Shown here: in pieces, positions 12,333 to 23,949 of the stretch
How the letters are laid out: the number at the start of each line of letters is the position of its first letter
How positions within the stretch are numbered: the first letter of the stretch is position 1
Source of the DNA: Carnegiea gigantea
Lineage: Eukaryota > Streptophyta > Magnoliopsida > Caryophyllales > Cactaceae
Length of the DNA stretch: 64,000 bases
Reading direction: 5' to 3'
Assembly: GCA_029747015.1 (NCBI GenBank)
Contig: JAKOGI010000368.1
Location: 595,118-659,117 of the forward strand
Made by a program: the position numbers and the translations under genes
The notes under the pieces: model-generated
Seen by the model: only the letters and a program-made list of their open reading frames with translations
What the model was told of the DNA's origin: nothing
Databases searched by the model: none

Positions 12333-12489
12333 CCAGTCGCCTGGGCAATTTCAACCACTGAAAGCGTTTTTCATTTTTAGGTAAGCCCTCCTTATTTAAG
12401 TCAAAAGGCTAGAGAAGGATCCAGGGTGCCTCTCAAAAAATGCTGTTTTAAGGTGACAAGCTTAACCATGAGCCAACTTTAAGAAGAAG

Positions 12490-13690
12490 CAGCTCTAGGA
12501 AGGTCGTGGGAGACCTTCCTGACAATTGACTCATCAACAATGTAACGCTTAAGCCGTGATCCGTTCACTTTGAAAGCGCCCGTGACCTTTGTCCAACTTC
12601 AGTTGCTTCATATGGAAAAACCTTCTTCACCTCAAAAGAACTTGATCACCTTGAACGGAGCTTACCCAGAAGCAATTTCAACCTTGAATTCAAAGCAAGC
12701 ACCAAGTCACCAGCCCGAAACTCCCTCCGATCGATGTTCTTATCATGCCGCCATTTTATCCTTTCCTTATAGTTTTTTGAGCTTCCATAAGCGTCAGAAT
12801 GAATCTCCTCAAGCTCATTCAATTGTAATAATCGCTTTTCCCCTATGGCCTTCAAATCGAAGTTAAGAAACTTGATGACCCAATAAGCTTTGTGCTCCAA
12901 CTCCACAAGGCAATGGCATGGCTTACCATAAATTAACCTAAATGGCATAGTGCCAATAGAGGTCTTGAAAGCTGTACGGTAAGCCCATAGAGCATCATCT
13001 ATCTTGTTTGCCTATTCTTCTCTTGATCTTGTAATTGTTTCCTCTAAAATGATCTTGATTTCCCGGTTAGAGATGTCTACTTGACCACTCATTTAGGAGT
13101 GGTAGCGAAGCGCATATTTGTGATGCACCCCGCACTTTTTCAACAAAGTTTTAAGTTTCTTCTAAATGAAATTAGCACCACTGTCACTAATGAGGACTCA
13201 AGGACCTGAAAGTGAGGGAAGATGACTTTCTTGAAGATCTGCTGAACCACCACTCGGGAGTCATTGATGGGGCAAGCAATGGCCTCCATCTACTTCGAGA
13301 CATACTCGATGGCGACTATGATGTACTTGTTGCCATGGGAAGATGGGAAGAGTCCCATGAAATCTATCCCTCACACATCAAAAGATTTCAACTTCAAGTA
13401 TATAGTTTAGGGCTGTTTCATTTTGCCTAGATAAATTCCTAGTCCTTTGACATCGATCACAAGCCAAGACATATTTGTGCGCATCCTTGAATAGGGTGGA
13501 CCAATAAAAACCGGCTTGGAGGATCTTGGCCGCAGCCTTATCAACGTTTGCATACCCTTCGCAAGGTAAGGCTTGACAATGAGAGATGATGGAATTGGTC
13601 TCCTCCTTGGGCACGTTTCTTCGTATAATGCCATCTCCGCAAGCCTTATACAAGTAAGGCCCCTCCCAAAAATATGATTTGGCTTAGGAG
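12490..13690 (-). pseudogene. Athila integrase remnant
   Basis: At 13378-13653 the minus strand carries the zinc-binding module ending C-D-R-C-Q-R-T followed by LNYILEVEIF, as in plant Ty3 integrases. At 12646-12948 is the C-terminal region ([20 protein letters not shown]), continuing to about 12500 with a FKVNGSRLKRY-like tail. The catalytic core between them (about 12950-13380) is frame-broken. Integrase would join the cDNA to the chromosome; this copy cannot be functional. The nested element entered just downstream at 12332. Confidence 0.8.
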
Positions 13691-13879
13691 AAAAATCGCT
13701 GCTTTGGATTGTAGTTCATATCCAACGGCACAATCTCGTATGCCAAATAATTTACCAAATCCGCATACTAAGGGACACTCGATGTTGCTAAAGCAAGCAC
13801 ATGATCGTCCGAGGAAGAGTCGTCAATTGGTAAATCATGCCTCCGTCATCCCTAAGGGGGTCGGTAAGAGAGAGATGGT

Positions 13880-15000
13880 TTACCACCAAAGTAGATGAGG
13901 TTTGGAGTCATTGTCTAGAAGATGCTTAAGGGAAGAGTGGTCGGTGTAGACAATGACCTTAGAGCACATGAGATATGATCGAAATTTCTCAATTGCATAC
14001 ACCACCGCAAGTAACTCCTTCTCAGTGTTGATATAGTTGTGTGGAGCCTCCTTAAGTGCCCTGCTAGCATAATAGATGACATATGGCTTCTTGTCTTTCT
14101 GTTGGCCCAAAACCACCACAACCGTATGGTCACTAGCACCGTACGGTCACTAGCACCGTACATAATCTCAAAAGGAAGGCTCCAATCATGCGGTTAGATG
14201 ATGGGGGTGATTATTAGGGCCTCTTTGATCCTATGAATTTCTTTAACAAACTTATTAGTTAAAACAAATGGGGTATCTTTGGCCAAAAGCAAAGTTAGAG
14301 GCTTAGCAGTTTTAGAGAAATCCATGATGAACCGATGGTAAAAAGTCGCATGTCCAAAGAAGCTTCTCACCCCTTTGACACAAGTGGGTGGTGGCAAGTG
14401 CTCTGTAACCTCTATCTTTGCTTTATCAACCTCAACACCCCTATGTGAAATCACATGCCCCAAAACCCCACCTTCTTGTACCATAAAATGACACTTTTTT
14501 CAATTTAGAACCAAGTTGATTTCTTCGCATCTTTGGAGGACTTTAGCTAAGTTCTCTGAGCACAAATCAAAAGTACCTCCATAGACTAAGAAATCATCCA
14601 TAAAAACCTCCATTATGCTCTCAACATAGTCGGAGAAAATGGTGAGTATGCACCTTTGGAAGGTAGCCAAGGTATGGCACAGCCAAATGGCATCCGAAGG
14701 TATGCAAAGTCCCTTAAGGGCATGTAAATTGGTTTTATCTTGGTCATGCGGGTGGATAGGGATTTGGAAGAACCTCGAGCTTCCATCTAAGTAATAAAAG
14801 AAAGAGTTTCCGGCTAACTGTTCTAAAATTTGGTCGAGTAAGGGGAAGGGGAAATAGTCATTCAGGATGCGTCAATGAGTTTTCTATAATCAATGCACAT
14901 GCGCTAACCCATGACCATCCTACTAGATATGAGCTCATCTTGTTCTTTCTTGACAATGGTCATACCCCTTTTTTTAGAAACTACTTGCACCGGGCTAACT
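13880..15000 (-). pseudogene. Athila reverse transcriptase and RNase H remnant
   Basis: The RT active site reads VFMDDFLVYG on the minus strand at about 14575-14610, the F-x-D-D box of plant Ty3 RTs. The RT thumb/connection region is at 14194-14484 (LGHVISHRGVEVD, FYHRFI). RNase H follows at 13880-14119, with YASRAL, NYINTEKELLAVVYAIEKFR and VYTDHSSLKHLL. Upstream RT palm motifs (14600-15000) are broken by frameshifts. The order RT-RNase H-integrase is the Ty3 arrangement. Confidence 0.85.
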
Positions 15001-15724
15001 CAATCACTATCCGAAATTGGATAAATGATCTCGACTTCAAGCAGCTGGACAACTTCCTTCTTAACAACTTCTTGCACGTTGTGATTCAAACAACATTGAG
15101 GCTATTTAGAGTGTTTATGCTCATCATCAAGAAGAATTCTATGCAAGCAAATTAAGGGGCTAATCCCATTGATATCATCAATGTTATCACCAATGACACC
15201 CCTATGGTTTTGAAGCACACACAAAAATTTCTCAATTTAAGCGCCAATAAGCTTAGTACTAATGATGACGGAAAAAGTACAATTTGGACCAAGAAATTCA
15301 TAGATTAGATGAGAAAGTAGGGGCTTTAATTCCACCACGTGAACACCCTTCTTTTCTTCATTGGATGATCTAACCTCCACATTAAGAACCTTCCTTGGTT
15401 GGTGTCTAGGGAGGTATGGTTAGGCCGTGTTGAGGATGGTTGCATAGACCGCCTTTTCTTTATCCGAATGAGGGTTAACCCCATTGTTACAAGTGCCAAT
15501 CAAGAACGCCTCTAGAGGGGGGCTAAGAGTTCGCATCTCCTCAAGTATTACCTTTTCAAGCACATCAACCCAGTAGCACGCATCCTCTAGGGAGGGGGAA
15601 GCAATAGCTTGTGAAAGATTGAATTCAAGCTTCTTCTCACCAACTTGAGGGATAACCCCTCATTTTTGACACCGACCATGGCTAGGAAAGGGAGCCCTAG
15701 GATGATGGGTATTTGGGCATCCTC

Positions 15725-16045
15725 CTACATCTCGATAACAATGAAGTCACAAGGGACGATAAATTTCCCAACTTGAAGGGGCACATCCTCTAGAGCTCCA
15801 ATGGGGTACTTAATGGAACGAACTACAAATTGTATCGATATTGTGGTGGGCTTGAGTTCCCCCACTTGGAGCCTCTTGTATATTGAGTGAGGCATAAGGC
15901 TTACACTCACCCAAAGATCACATAAGGCTCGGCTAATTGTGATATCTCTAATGACACAAGGAACGGAGAACATCCCCGAGTCTTCGAGTTCAGAAGGCAG
16001 CTTGTTTTGGAGGATTGTGCTACACTCCTCCGTAAGGGAAACCAT
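15725..16045 (-). pseudogene. Athila aspartic protease remnant
   Basis: Open stretch with ALCDLWVSVSLMP at the catalytic site, where family members have D-L-G-A-S; the glycine after D-L is replaced by tryptophan, so the active site is damaged. The flanking segments (GMFSVPCVIRDI, QVGKFIVPCDFIV) match the retroviral-type protease fold of Athila elements. Sequence between 15000 and 15725 should hold the protease-RT linker and RT N-terminus but is frame-broken. Confidence 0.75.
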
Positions 16046-16099
16046 GGCATTTTCTTAAAGATTCCTTTTATTGGAAAGCATCTCTTTTAGAAACTTCGC

Positions 16100-17760
16100 A
16101 TAAGAAGGCATCTTAGAGATAGCGTCCAAGAATGGGATATTGATTTGTAATTTCTTGAGTACCTTTAGAAATTTCCTAAACTTGGCCCCAAGTTTGGCCT
16201 TGGCAACCCTTTAAAGGAAAGGAATCGGTGGCCTATAGGGCTCAACCGGCCTAGGCTTTGTGGTCTCTTCATGCTTGTCTTGCTCTCCACTATCCGGGAC
16301 CAAATCACCCTTGTTTTCCAATATTTCTTTGCCCTTGTCTTTGGCCAAACCTTCATCTTCCTCCCGGTGAGGCCCTTTTGGTTTTCCAAGTTGCTTTCCA
16401 CTCCTTAAGATAATGGCATTCATGTGCCCCTTGGGGTTTGCCTCCGGTTGGCCTAGAAGGTGCCCTTGAGGTCAAGATAGGTTGTTCACCTATTGGATAA
16501 TTTGAACCAATTGAGTCTCCATTATCTTTTAGTGTGTGAACATGCTCTCAAACTTAGTATTGAGTTGGCTCAGGGACTCACCAAGAGCCTCATTTATCTT
16601 AGTTTGAGTTTAAATGAACCGCTCCATCAAGCTCTCTAAGTTGGACTCTTGAGGTTGAGGTTGTGAAGGTTGAATTTGAGGAGCATAGTACTGAAAACCA
16701 GGAGGATTAGGATGATTTTGTGACGGAAGGTGAGGAGGGGGATTTTGACTTTTGTAGGAGAAATTTGGGTGGTGTTCGTACCTCAAATTTAAGGTATTGG
16801 AGTAGGGGTAATTTTGTGGTCTACTGTTAAAGTTGTGGAGGACATTGGTTTTTTCAACGGTGAGATCTTAAAATGAATGGCCAAGACAGAACTCATTCCC
16901 ACTATACCCGTGAACTCTGCACACTTTACAAAGATTTGCTTGCCTAAATAACCCACTAGGAGCGCCACTATGAGAAGGAGTAGGTTAAAGTCGATCTACC
17001 TTTGGGAAAAGTGCATTAACCTTGCTTACAAGCATAGTAAAGGCACCAATCCTATGCCGTCCTCCTCTTTTAAGGTGGCCCCATTCACTTGCCTAATGAT
17101 AGTTATTGGATGCCATATTTTTAAGTAGTTACGTGGCTTCATTGATGGGTTAACTATAAGAGCGCCTCTGGCAGACACATCAATTGAGATCTTCATCGAT
17201 TGTTGAAGACTATTATAGAACGTTTGGACTAACAACCAATTCAGGATGCCATGATAGGCGAACTACCTTTGGAGCTCTTTGAACTACTCTTATACTTTAT
17301 AAAGAGACTCATCCTCCATTTGGGAGAAGAAGGAGATGTCATTTTGGAGTTTAGTAGTCTTCCCACGAGGAAAATACTTGCACAAGATCACCTTAAAGAG
17401 ACCATCCCATGTAGTGAACGAATTGGCATTCGAGTTCAAAAGCTGAGACTTGGCATCCTTCGAGGAGAAAGGAAATAGCCTCAACCAGATGGTATAGTTG
17501 GAGGCCTCATTCATCTTGATCATGTCACAGTTTTCCAAGAAAGAAGTAATGTGGTGATTAGGGTTCTCCATTAGGTACCCTCCAAATTGATCTTGTTGAA
17601 ATAATGTGATGAATGTCGGGTTGAACTAAAAATTGTTTGCCTTAATGGGAGGTCTCGCGATGCTAGATGGAATGGTGCTTGGATTCAGCATCACAAAATC
17701 CCTCAACTGGGCTGTGGCAGGATCCATGTTGACCTCTTGAGCTTGCCTTCCTTACTTACT
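16100..17760 (-). pseudogene. Athila gag remnant
   Basis: Minus-strand Gag in several frames. The central capsid-like region is at 17290-17571 (WLRLFPFSSKDAKSQLL, WDGLFKVILCKYFPRGK) and continues at 17026-17235. The C-terminal signature NAIILRSGKQLGKPKG opens 16423-16211, followed by a charged linker. A zinc-knuckle-like CKVC lies near 16900-16940 in a broken frame. Gag would form the virus-like particle in the cytoplasm. The rest of the 5' leader (17760-17980) is non-coding. Confidence 0.75.
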
Positions 17761-17981
17761 TTGGCTTCTTACACGTTGTTAGCGACTCTGGAATGTAGTT
17801 TTGATGTCGGGATTAAAGGGGGTTAGGTCACCCAAACCTTGGCTTCTCCTGTGCATGTAATAACAAGTACTACCAAAGGCGGTAAGCCGACTCAAGAAAG
17901 AATAGTAACAATTAAACAAAATAAAAACAAAACTCTAGCCTCCAGCCACACTTCTAGTTATGATACTTAAAGAATCTTGCT

Positions 17982-17998
17982 CCCCGACAACGACGTCA
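17982..17998 (-). promoter_or_regulatory. Primer binding site, tRNA-Asp type, decayed
   Basis: The plus strand reads CCCCGACAACGACGTCA. Against the tRNA-Asp 3' end there are three mismatches (two G to A, one C to T), all readable as cytosine deamination on one strand or the other. The LTR begins a few bases to the right. Confidence 0.75.
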
Positions 17999-18004
17999 AA
18001 AACT

Positions 18005-19390
18005 TATTCGTTTGGAAATAAGCCTTAAATTTATACTGCAAGGGAACGGCTTATCGCCGTGTACATGGGGTGTTATCCCTTGAGAACAAGACTTTAAGAT
18101 ACCTAACTTAGTGATTAGGTTGAGTCGAGAGAGGTAAAGAGTAAGTTTGAGAGAAAAGGAAGCAAACACTTGCCAAAGTATTAGTATAAAATTCAATGGA
18201 TGAAGGACTTAGAACGAGGGATTAGTCACTAGTGGCTACTTATTCATGCTAAGCATGGGTTCCTGGACTTAGCTTAATCTGCGAGTGATCATAATGGGGT
18301 GATTGGCTTGTTTAGGATCACCTAAATCTCCATTCAGAGAGCAAAGGTAACCTTAATCCACAAGCTCATCTATTTTTGCGGGGGCTTAAAGACTACGGTT
18401 GAAGATAGCCAACTTGTACCTAACAAGGCCTTGGGTTTTTTTCATAACCAAGGCTTGTTCTCTCTTCTTCTATTCATATAGGCTGAATAACAATCTCTCA
18501 TTGTGGTTAACCACCCTAAGTATTGGATGAAATGTCCTGTCGGGCATTTCGTCAAACACTTGGTGGGTGGAGGATGAGACCCCTAAATAACATTGAAATT
18601 AAAGCTAGATAAGATTACACCAAGTTTATTATGCCATCCTAGTTCCTCGTCCCTAACCCAAGTTAAGGAAAACTACTCACTAATCAACATTGTAACAATC
18701 TAACAATCACAAATAAGCATGATCAAACAAGTTAAGCAAAACCAAGAAAAGAGGAAAAGAGAGAGAAAGAAGAACAAACTTAGACTAAGGGAATGAAGAA
18801 TGAAAATCTTCACAATCTTCAATCAAGAATAACCCAAGAACCCTTATCTTGACTTAATCATAAATCAAACCCAGAAAATGATTTACATGCTTTTTATAAG
18901 AGGAATTAAGTATAATCCCAAAATTAGGCAAAATGGGGCATTTATAGGCATAAGAATTTTAGCAAATGTAATGAGGGTCACCCTGGCGACGACCTGGCCA
19001 TCACCCACTAGAAAAATCTTAGGCCCTGGTGGTGGCTAGCCGTCGCCACCCCCAGAACTGGGGCTACGCCTGCAGGTTGGCGGCGGCATGTTGACTGTGC
19101 AATAGTCATCGATTTCCTATACCCTTGAATCTTCACTTTTTCTTGCTTTCTGACTCCCCTCGGGCCTTTGTGTGCCCGTCTTTCCTCTTGTATTACCTTT
19201 TTCCCATGTACTAGCTACTTCTCTTCCTTGAATAACTCGAATAACACTTGCAAAAAGTCAGAAAGGGATTAAAATAACGCAACGACCTTAGAAAAGACAA
19301 AACATGGTCAAACCCCTCTAAATCAAAGGAGAATTAGGGGAAATGAAACAAAAAAGAGGATATGGGAATAATAAACATTGGGGTTTATCA
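18005..19390 (-). repeat. Athila 5' LTR
   Basis: About 1.39 kb between the primer site and the TTTATCA end at 19390 (minus-strand start TGATAAA). The inner edge is blurred by mutation: no clean TG follows the primer site, and TATTCG at ~18005 may have been TGTTCG. A minus-strand TATAAATG box lies near 18948-18958. A GC-rich tract at 18960-19090 contrasts with the AT-rich remainder. Confidence 0.75.
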
Positions 19391-20609
19391 TTGGCCTAGT
19401 TACACAAGCAATCACCCTGCCACTTAAGTAGTGGGCAGGATGAGGCTTTACAATATTAAACTAGGTGTACGTAATATTGAATTATCATTATACTTATTTT
19501 TATGAATGATAAGGTATAAAATCTTGTAGTCACCTTAGTAAGTCTAAGATGAGACTCGAGGGAGTCGAATATGAAATACGATTTCATTTTGATGCCTTAT
19601 AGCTAATTCTTGAGTGCCATGATTAACATTAAGTATGTTGATCTAATGACTTAGGTTGATTTCTTGATAAAAGCCAAACTTACTGTTCAAATGGCTTAGA
19701 AGAGTGGCATGGCCAGCTTAGTGAGAGCTATGTCATGACACACTTTCATACTGTGTGTGCTAAATGTTAGCTTGTTTTGATGAGTGATAAGTGAATTCCC
19801 TTGCATTGTCGCTACGTGACCTCTATTGCCAATACTCTTTGACTTAGAATTATGATATGAAGTCAAAGCTTGATGTTACTACCGTAATGTGCTATCCAAG
19901 GGATAATATATATATGGTCTAGCGGAAAACATTAGGGAAGCAATTTTGCTAAGATGGATTATTTATAATTGTCTAAGGATCATTTCCGCATCACTATATC
20001 AAGCCCGGGTGAATATATTCAGTATATAATCAATTGATATTTTTGGCGTAAGGGACAGTGTATAGCATTGGTAATGTTTGAATGATTCAGGATATTGATA
20101 TTTGGTGAACTTATTATGTCAGTTAGATGGTGACTTAATATAACACTACTGTCTTATTTTTCGTCGTACACTCCATTCCTCGTATGAAGTGTGAGAAGAT
20201 TTGGTGGTTGAAAGATGTGAGATTTATGGCTTATGTGATGAATGGGGAGTTGTTGACCAAAGAATAATGGTCATATTATGGAACCATAATCTCCCATTGA
20301 TACAACAGTTGCCAGGTAATTAATTTAGTATTGATTAGCCAAATTAATGCCCTGATTCTGTTATAAGTTATGTGTTATTATAAAAGGGGTACAAGCAGAT
20401 CAGGAAGGATACACAACTGAGAAGCATACATTCCCTAGGTCAGATCCACTCTCGGTTCTTTCCCTAACATTAATCTAGCCATCTTTGAGATTGGAGTTTG
20501 TGTCGTGGATCTCATTGGTGACTACAGTAGCCATTAAGTTTGTGGGTAGCAATCAGCACTCTAGATTTGGGCAAACATTCGCCCAGAGATGAGTCTTCTA
20601 AATCCAACA
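19391..20609 (+). repeat. Ty1/copia LTR, solo or truncated
   Basis: Aligns with the copia 3' LTR at 60337-61586, for example GGCCTAGT, CTGCCACTTA, GGATGAG, CGAGTTCC-type blocks and ATATGGTCTAGCGGAA. The TATA box TATAAAAG is at 20379-20386 and the likely 3' end is AATCCAACA at 20609. The left edge is cut exactly by the Athila LTR end. Downstream 20610-20960 shows no clear copia leader or gag, so it may be a solo LTR. It is more diverged from the 60-61.6 kb copy than expected for partners of one insertion. Confidence 0.75.
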
Positions 20610-20970
20610 CCAATGGACAGGAGACAGAGGAGGCGACAGACAGAGACATAGAAGCTTGTAGTGAACTAGGATGCCTCAATAGCTAGAAACATCAATGAGT
20701 TGAAGGAGGCGATGTTAGATTCTCCTATATATTGAATATTGTCCTTAGCGAAAATCTCACCGGGGAAAAACAACCCTTCTTAATAATCGATCTATCTATA
20801 CTATAGTAATAAGAAAGTTATAATAATGAATCATTTCATGACCCCCCCAAAAAAAAAATTGTTACCTTCAAATCAACCTAACTTCACATTATCCCACTTC
20901 AAAAAACTTCACATTATCAACGTTGATTAAATTTATAAAAGAAATCATTCTTTCTAAAGAAACTGACTCT

Positions 20971-21129
20971 TGAATACCAATGAGGTCTTAGCCTAGTAGT
21001 TGAGATGGAGGTCCTAGGTCCATATGTCTCATGTTCAAATTCTCGTCCTTGTCCCCTTTGTATTATATTGTAATTGTGTTGTATTTGTGATGCCTTTTCT
21101 GGCTCATCTAGATCCCACAAAAAAAAAAG
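20971..21129 (+). mobile_element. tRNA-derived SINE
   Basis: The 5' part is tRNA-like: a box A-like TAGCCTAGTAGTTGAGA at about 20989-21005 and a box B-like GTTCAAATTCTCG at about 21031-21043, the spacing of an internal RNA polymerase III promoter. A T/G-rich body and a terminal A-rich run (~21118-21129) follow. GACTCT occurs just before (20965-20970) and just after (21130-21135), a short target duplication. It codes for nothing and needs LINE enzymes to move. Confidence 0.65.
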
Positions 21130-21135
21130 GACTCT

Positions 21136-23949
21136 AAATTTTTGCAATTTTGCTTATACAGCTTCCTACTCTCTAAGACTTTCATGAGTCGTGACAGCAA
21201 CTACTTACTCAAATTTTCTATAATTCACACACCATCTCCCTCTATTTCTATCTCCTCTGCATTCTTGGAAAAAACATGCTCACTTAGTTCTCTTTCTAAT
21301 CTCCCAGTCCTTATAATTCACGGGACCATCTTTCTCTGTTCCTACTGCCCTTCTTCAATTTCCGCAGAATTACATTTTTCATCACTTCGCTAAATTGTAG
21401 ATCAACGATAGGCTTATGATATACCTTCCCATTTGCATCTCACCGAGAATCATGACCTATATACGCAATTTTGGTCTCCATTTGTGTTCTCAGTGCAGTT
21501 TAATTGATACCAAATATTTAACCAAACATGGAAACATTCTTATTGTCTTATTTGCCTAATTCTTTTCTTGTAATAATTACTAAATGTGGGATTTTTAATT
21601 GTATATTTTGAAAGAAGAAAAATTTAAAAAAAGGGCTTAAGTTGAGAAGCCATGACCCAGGCTTAGTGCAGCCCACTTGTATAGCCCTATCCGGTTGCTC
21701 TTTAACCCATGTGCCACTCATGTGACTGCAGCCTGGTCTCCATTTTTGCTCACCTCTTTACACTCTATCTCCCTCTTGCCCTCCCTCCCTCCTCCCTTCT
21801 CTTCGAAAACATTTACCATACTTATGCATGTAGCAATATCTACCATAGGAATATAAGTTGGATTGTATTAAATGTACTAAATTAGTTAATATGATTGCAT
21901 AATGTGTTAGGTGGTTGAGAGATAGAGTTGTGGGGAGTTTTTTTATCATTAATTGGGTATAGTCCTAGAAAATAAATGTGCAATAGCCACAATACAATTA
22001 GCTACTAAACACATTTTTAAATTAATCACTAACACGAAAAGAACATAGATCTGTATTAAATTCTAACAAAATACTTATAAACCAACTAAAAGTACCAGAT
22101 ATTGATCAATATCGATTTGAAAGCGAAAATTACCACCTGAAATCTTGATAGACATGTCAAAATCAAACCTATTTCTTACTTTCAAGCTCTTTTCTTAAAT
22201 TTCTAGTGATTCTTCTAATAGTTAGAGTTTCATTACCATTGACTAAAACACAAAGTATCTTACCCGATTCTAAAGTCTCTCCAGCAAATACTGTTCATTA
22301 TTGAGTTGTGGGTTTGTTTCTTGTCCACAAAGGTAAATTTTTAATTTGAGATTTCTTACACCTCTATGAATTCAATGATTTTATTTGCCCTGCTCTTTTG
22401 CATGTTTGCTTTCTTTTTTGTTTACCTTTTTTCATTTGTCTTATATTATATCTGTTCAATTGCCTCCTTTTCTCATATTTCATGTTCCTTTCTTTTGATC
22501 ACTTCTCATTTCTTTCTGTGGGATACAAAATATATCAATATCATTAAGAAAATGCCAAATGACATTAACAATAAAAATTATAAGTAAATAATTTTTTAAT
22601 CATTCTAATTAGTTTACATATTCACCTCTCCATAAGAGCTATGATTAATTCAACTATTTCCTCTATTAGTGTCAAGATGATTAGCAAATATGTTATCGTT
22701 TTATTTAACTAGAGCTTAAAATTTGTTCCTTCAAATTCATTGGAATTTTTTCGGATGTTTCTACCCCATAAGAACATGAATATCTAGTGTCAAGTAATGA
22801 ATCTTTCACATATATTTAGTGAATCTTTAGTTATAAATGCTAAACCTTTTATTTTTCTAAGGATGAACTTTTAATTACAAATGAATAATTCAACCATTTC
22901 TTTTAAAATGATGAATCTTTTCAGGAATGCAAATGAATAACATAATGTATGACTGAAATGTTTAAATGAAATGAGACAAAACTTTACAAAATGTGATTTC
23001 ATATAGATAGCATTGTTGGTTTTAGACATATGCTGATATTGCATAACTTAGTTTGCATGCTGCACCCCCAAAAAACAGCCCTAACTTCACTAAAGTATAT
23101 ATCATGTACATCCATGTGCATATCTCCCAAAAGGAACACTTGGTTTAGCAAACAAATACATTCAAGTACATCATATATCCCTTAAAATAAGCAAAAGTAG
23201 ACTATAGCCAACAACTATGAAGTACTTCTTGATCTAGCACCGGATATGTCTTTTTAGGAAAGGATTCTTATTCTCACTCCTCCTAACTAGCTATGGAGGC
23301 TTTAAGGAGGATGATCTAGGGCCTGCCTGGGGCTGTTGAGGCTATAAAGATGAAGATCCAGCACTTGGATTTTGCTACTAAGGATTGATGCAGTGAACTT
23401 AAGCAATCTCACCATCACGTTGAAGTTACATACGGGAGGGAATGAAGTTATATTCTTCTTTTGTGCCGAGGCATAATTTTTACCATTTGACTTATCAGTT
23501 GTCACAGCAGGTGTCTGTGCTTGACTTTGTTGTTAGGTGACCTAAAAAAATAGTATGAGGAAATAGCCTAAAATTACGAAGAAAAACGAGATTGAAGTGC
23601 ATAGAGAGAATGATATTTCACTCACCGATGGTTAGGATGTACATTACACAGGGGCAGATGTGGGCACTTACCGAGTGTTTGATTCAGAGGGAGCCTAGTA
23701 TACAAAACCAAGTTAATATTAAAGCATAGTTGCAACTTGTACTTTAGACTAGAGTAGATGTAGATACGTTTGGTTGGGAGCTTACACGGATAGCAGCAGC
23801 AACAAGTATTTGTGTGTAGGGACTAGGGTCTAGGCCAACAGCTGAACTTGAAGCACCACCTATAGATGACTCACCGTTCTTCCTTTTAATCTAGTAAGTT
23901 AAAAATATGTTAAATAGGTGTTGTGCTTAACAAAAATGCAAATGAAAGT
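21136..23949. other. AT-rich DNA without recognisable genes
   Basis: Open frames here are short, low-complexity and lack family motifs. 21610-21760 is locally GC-richer but I recognise nothing in it. The part from about 23300 may contain the 3' untranslated end or last exon of the MULE transposase, whose zinc knuckle lies at 23970-24070. I found no MULE terminal inverted repeat. Confidence 0.4.

Larger units (their letters stand above)
1027..19390 (-). mobile_element. Decayed Athila-like Ty3/gypsy element (host of tandem insertion)
   Basis: Minus-strand element in the order 5' LTR (18005-19390), tRNA-Asp primer site, gag, protease, RT, RNase H, integrase, ORF3-like remnant, 3' non-coding region and truncated 3' LTR. 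Without the 7.4-kb nested insertion it would be about 11 kb, a normal Athila size. Every coding domain carries stops and frameshifts, so it is dead. The 5' LTR abuts a copia LTR at 19391, suggesting insertion into that LTR; the partner half is not in the window, so no target duplication can be shown. Confidence 0.8.

Noticed and set aside
20785..20815. Helitron-like 5' end (ATCTATCTATACTATAGTAATAAG)
   Set aside because: The TC start resembles Helitron ends, but I found no downstream hairpin with a CTRR terminus, so the motif alone is not enough.
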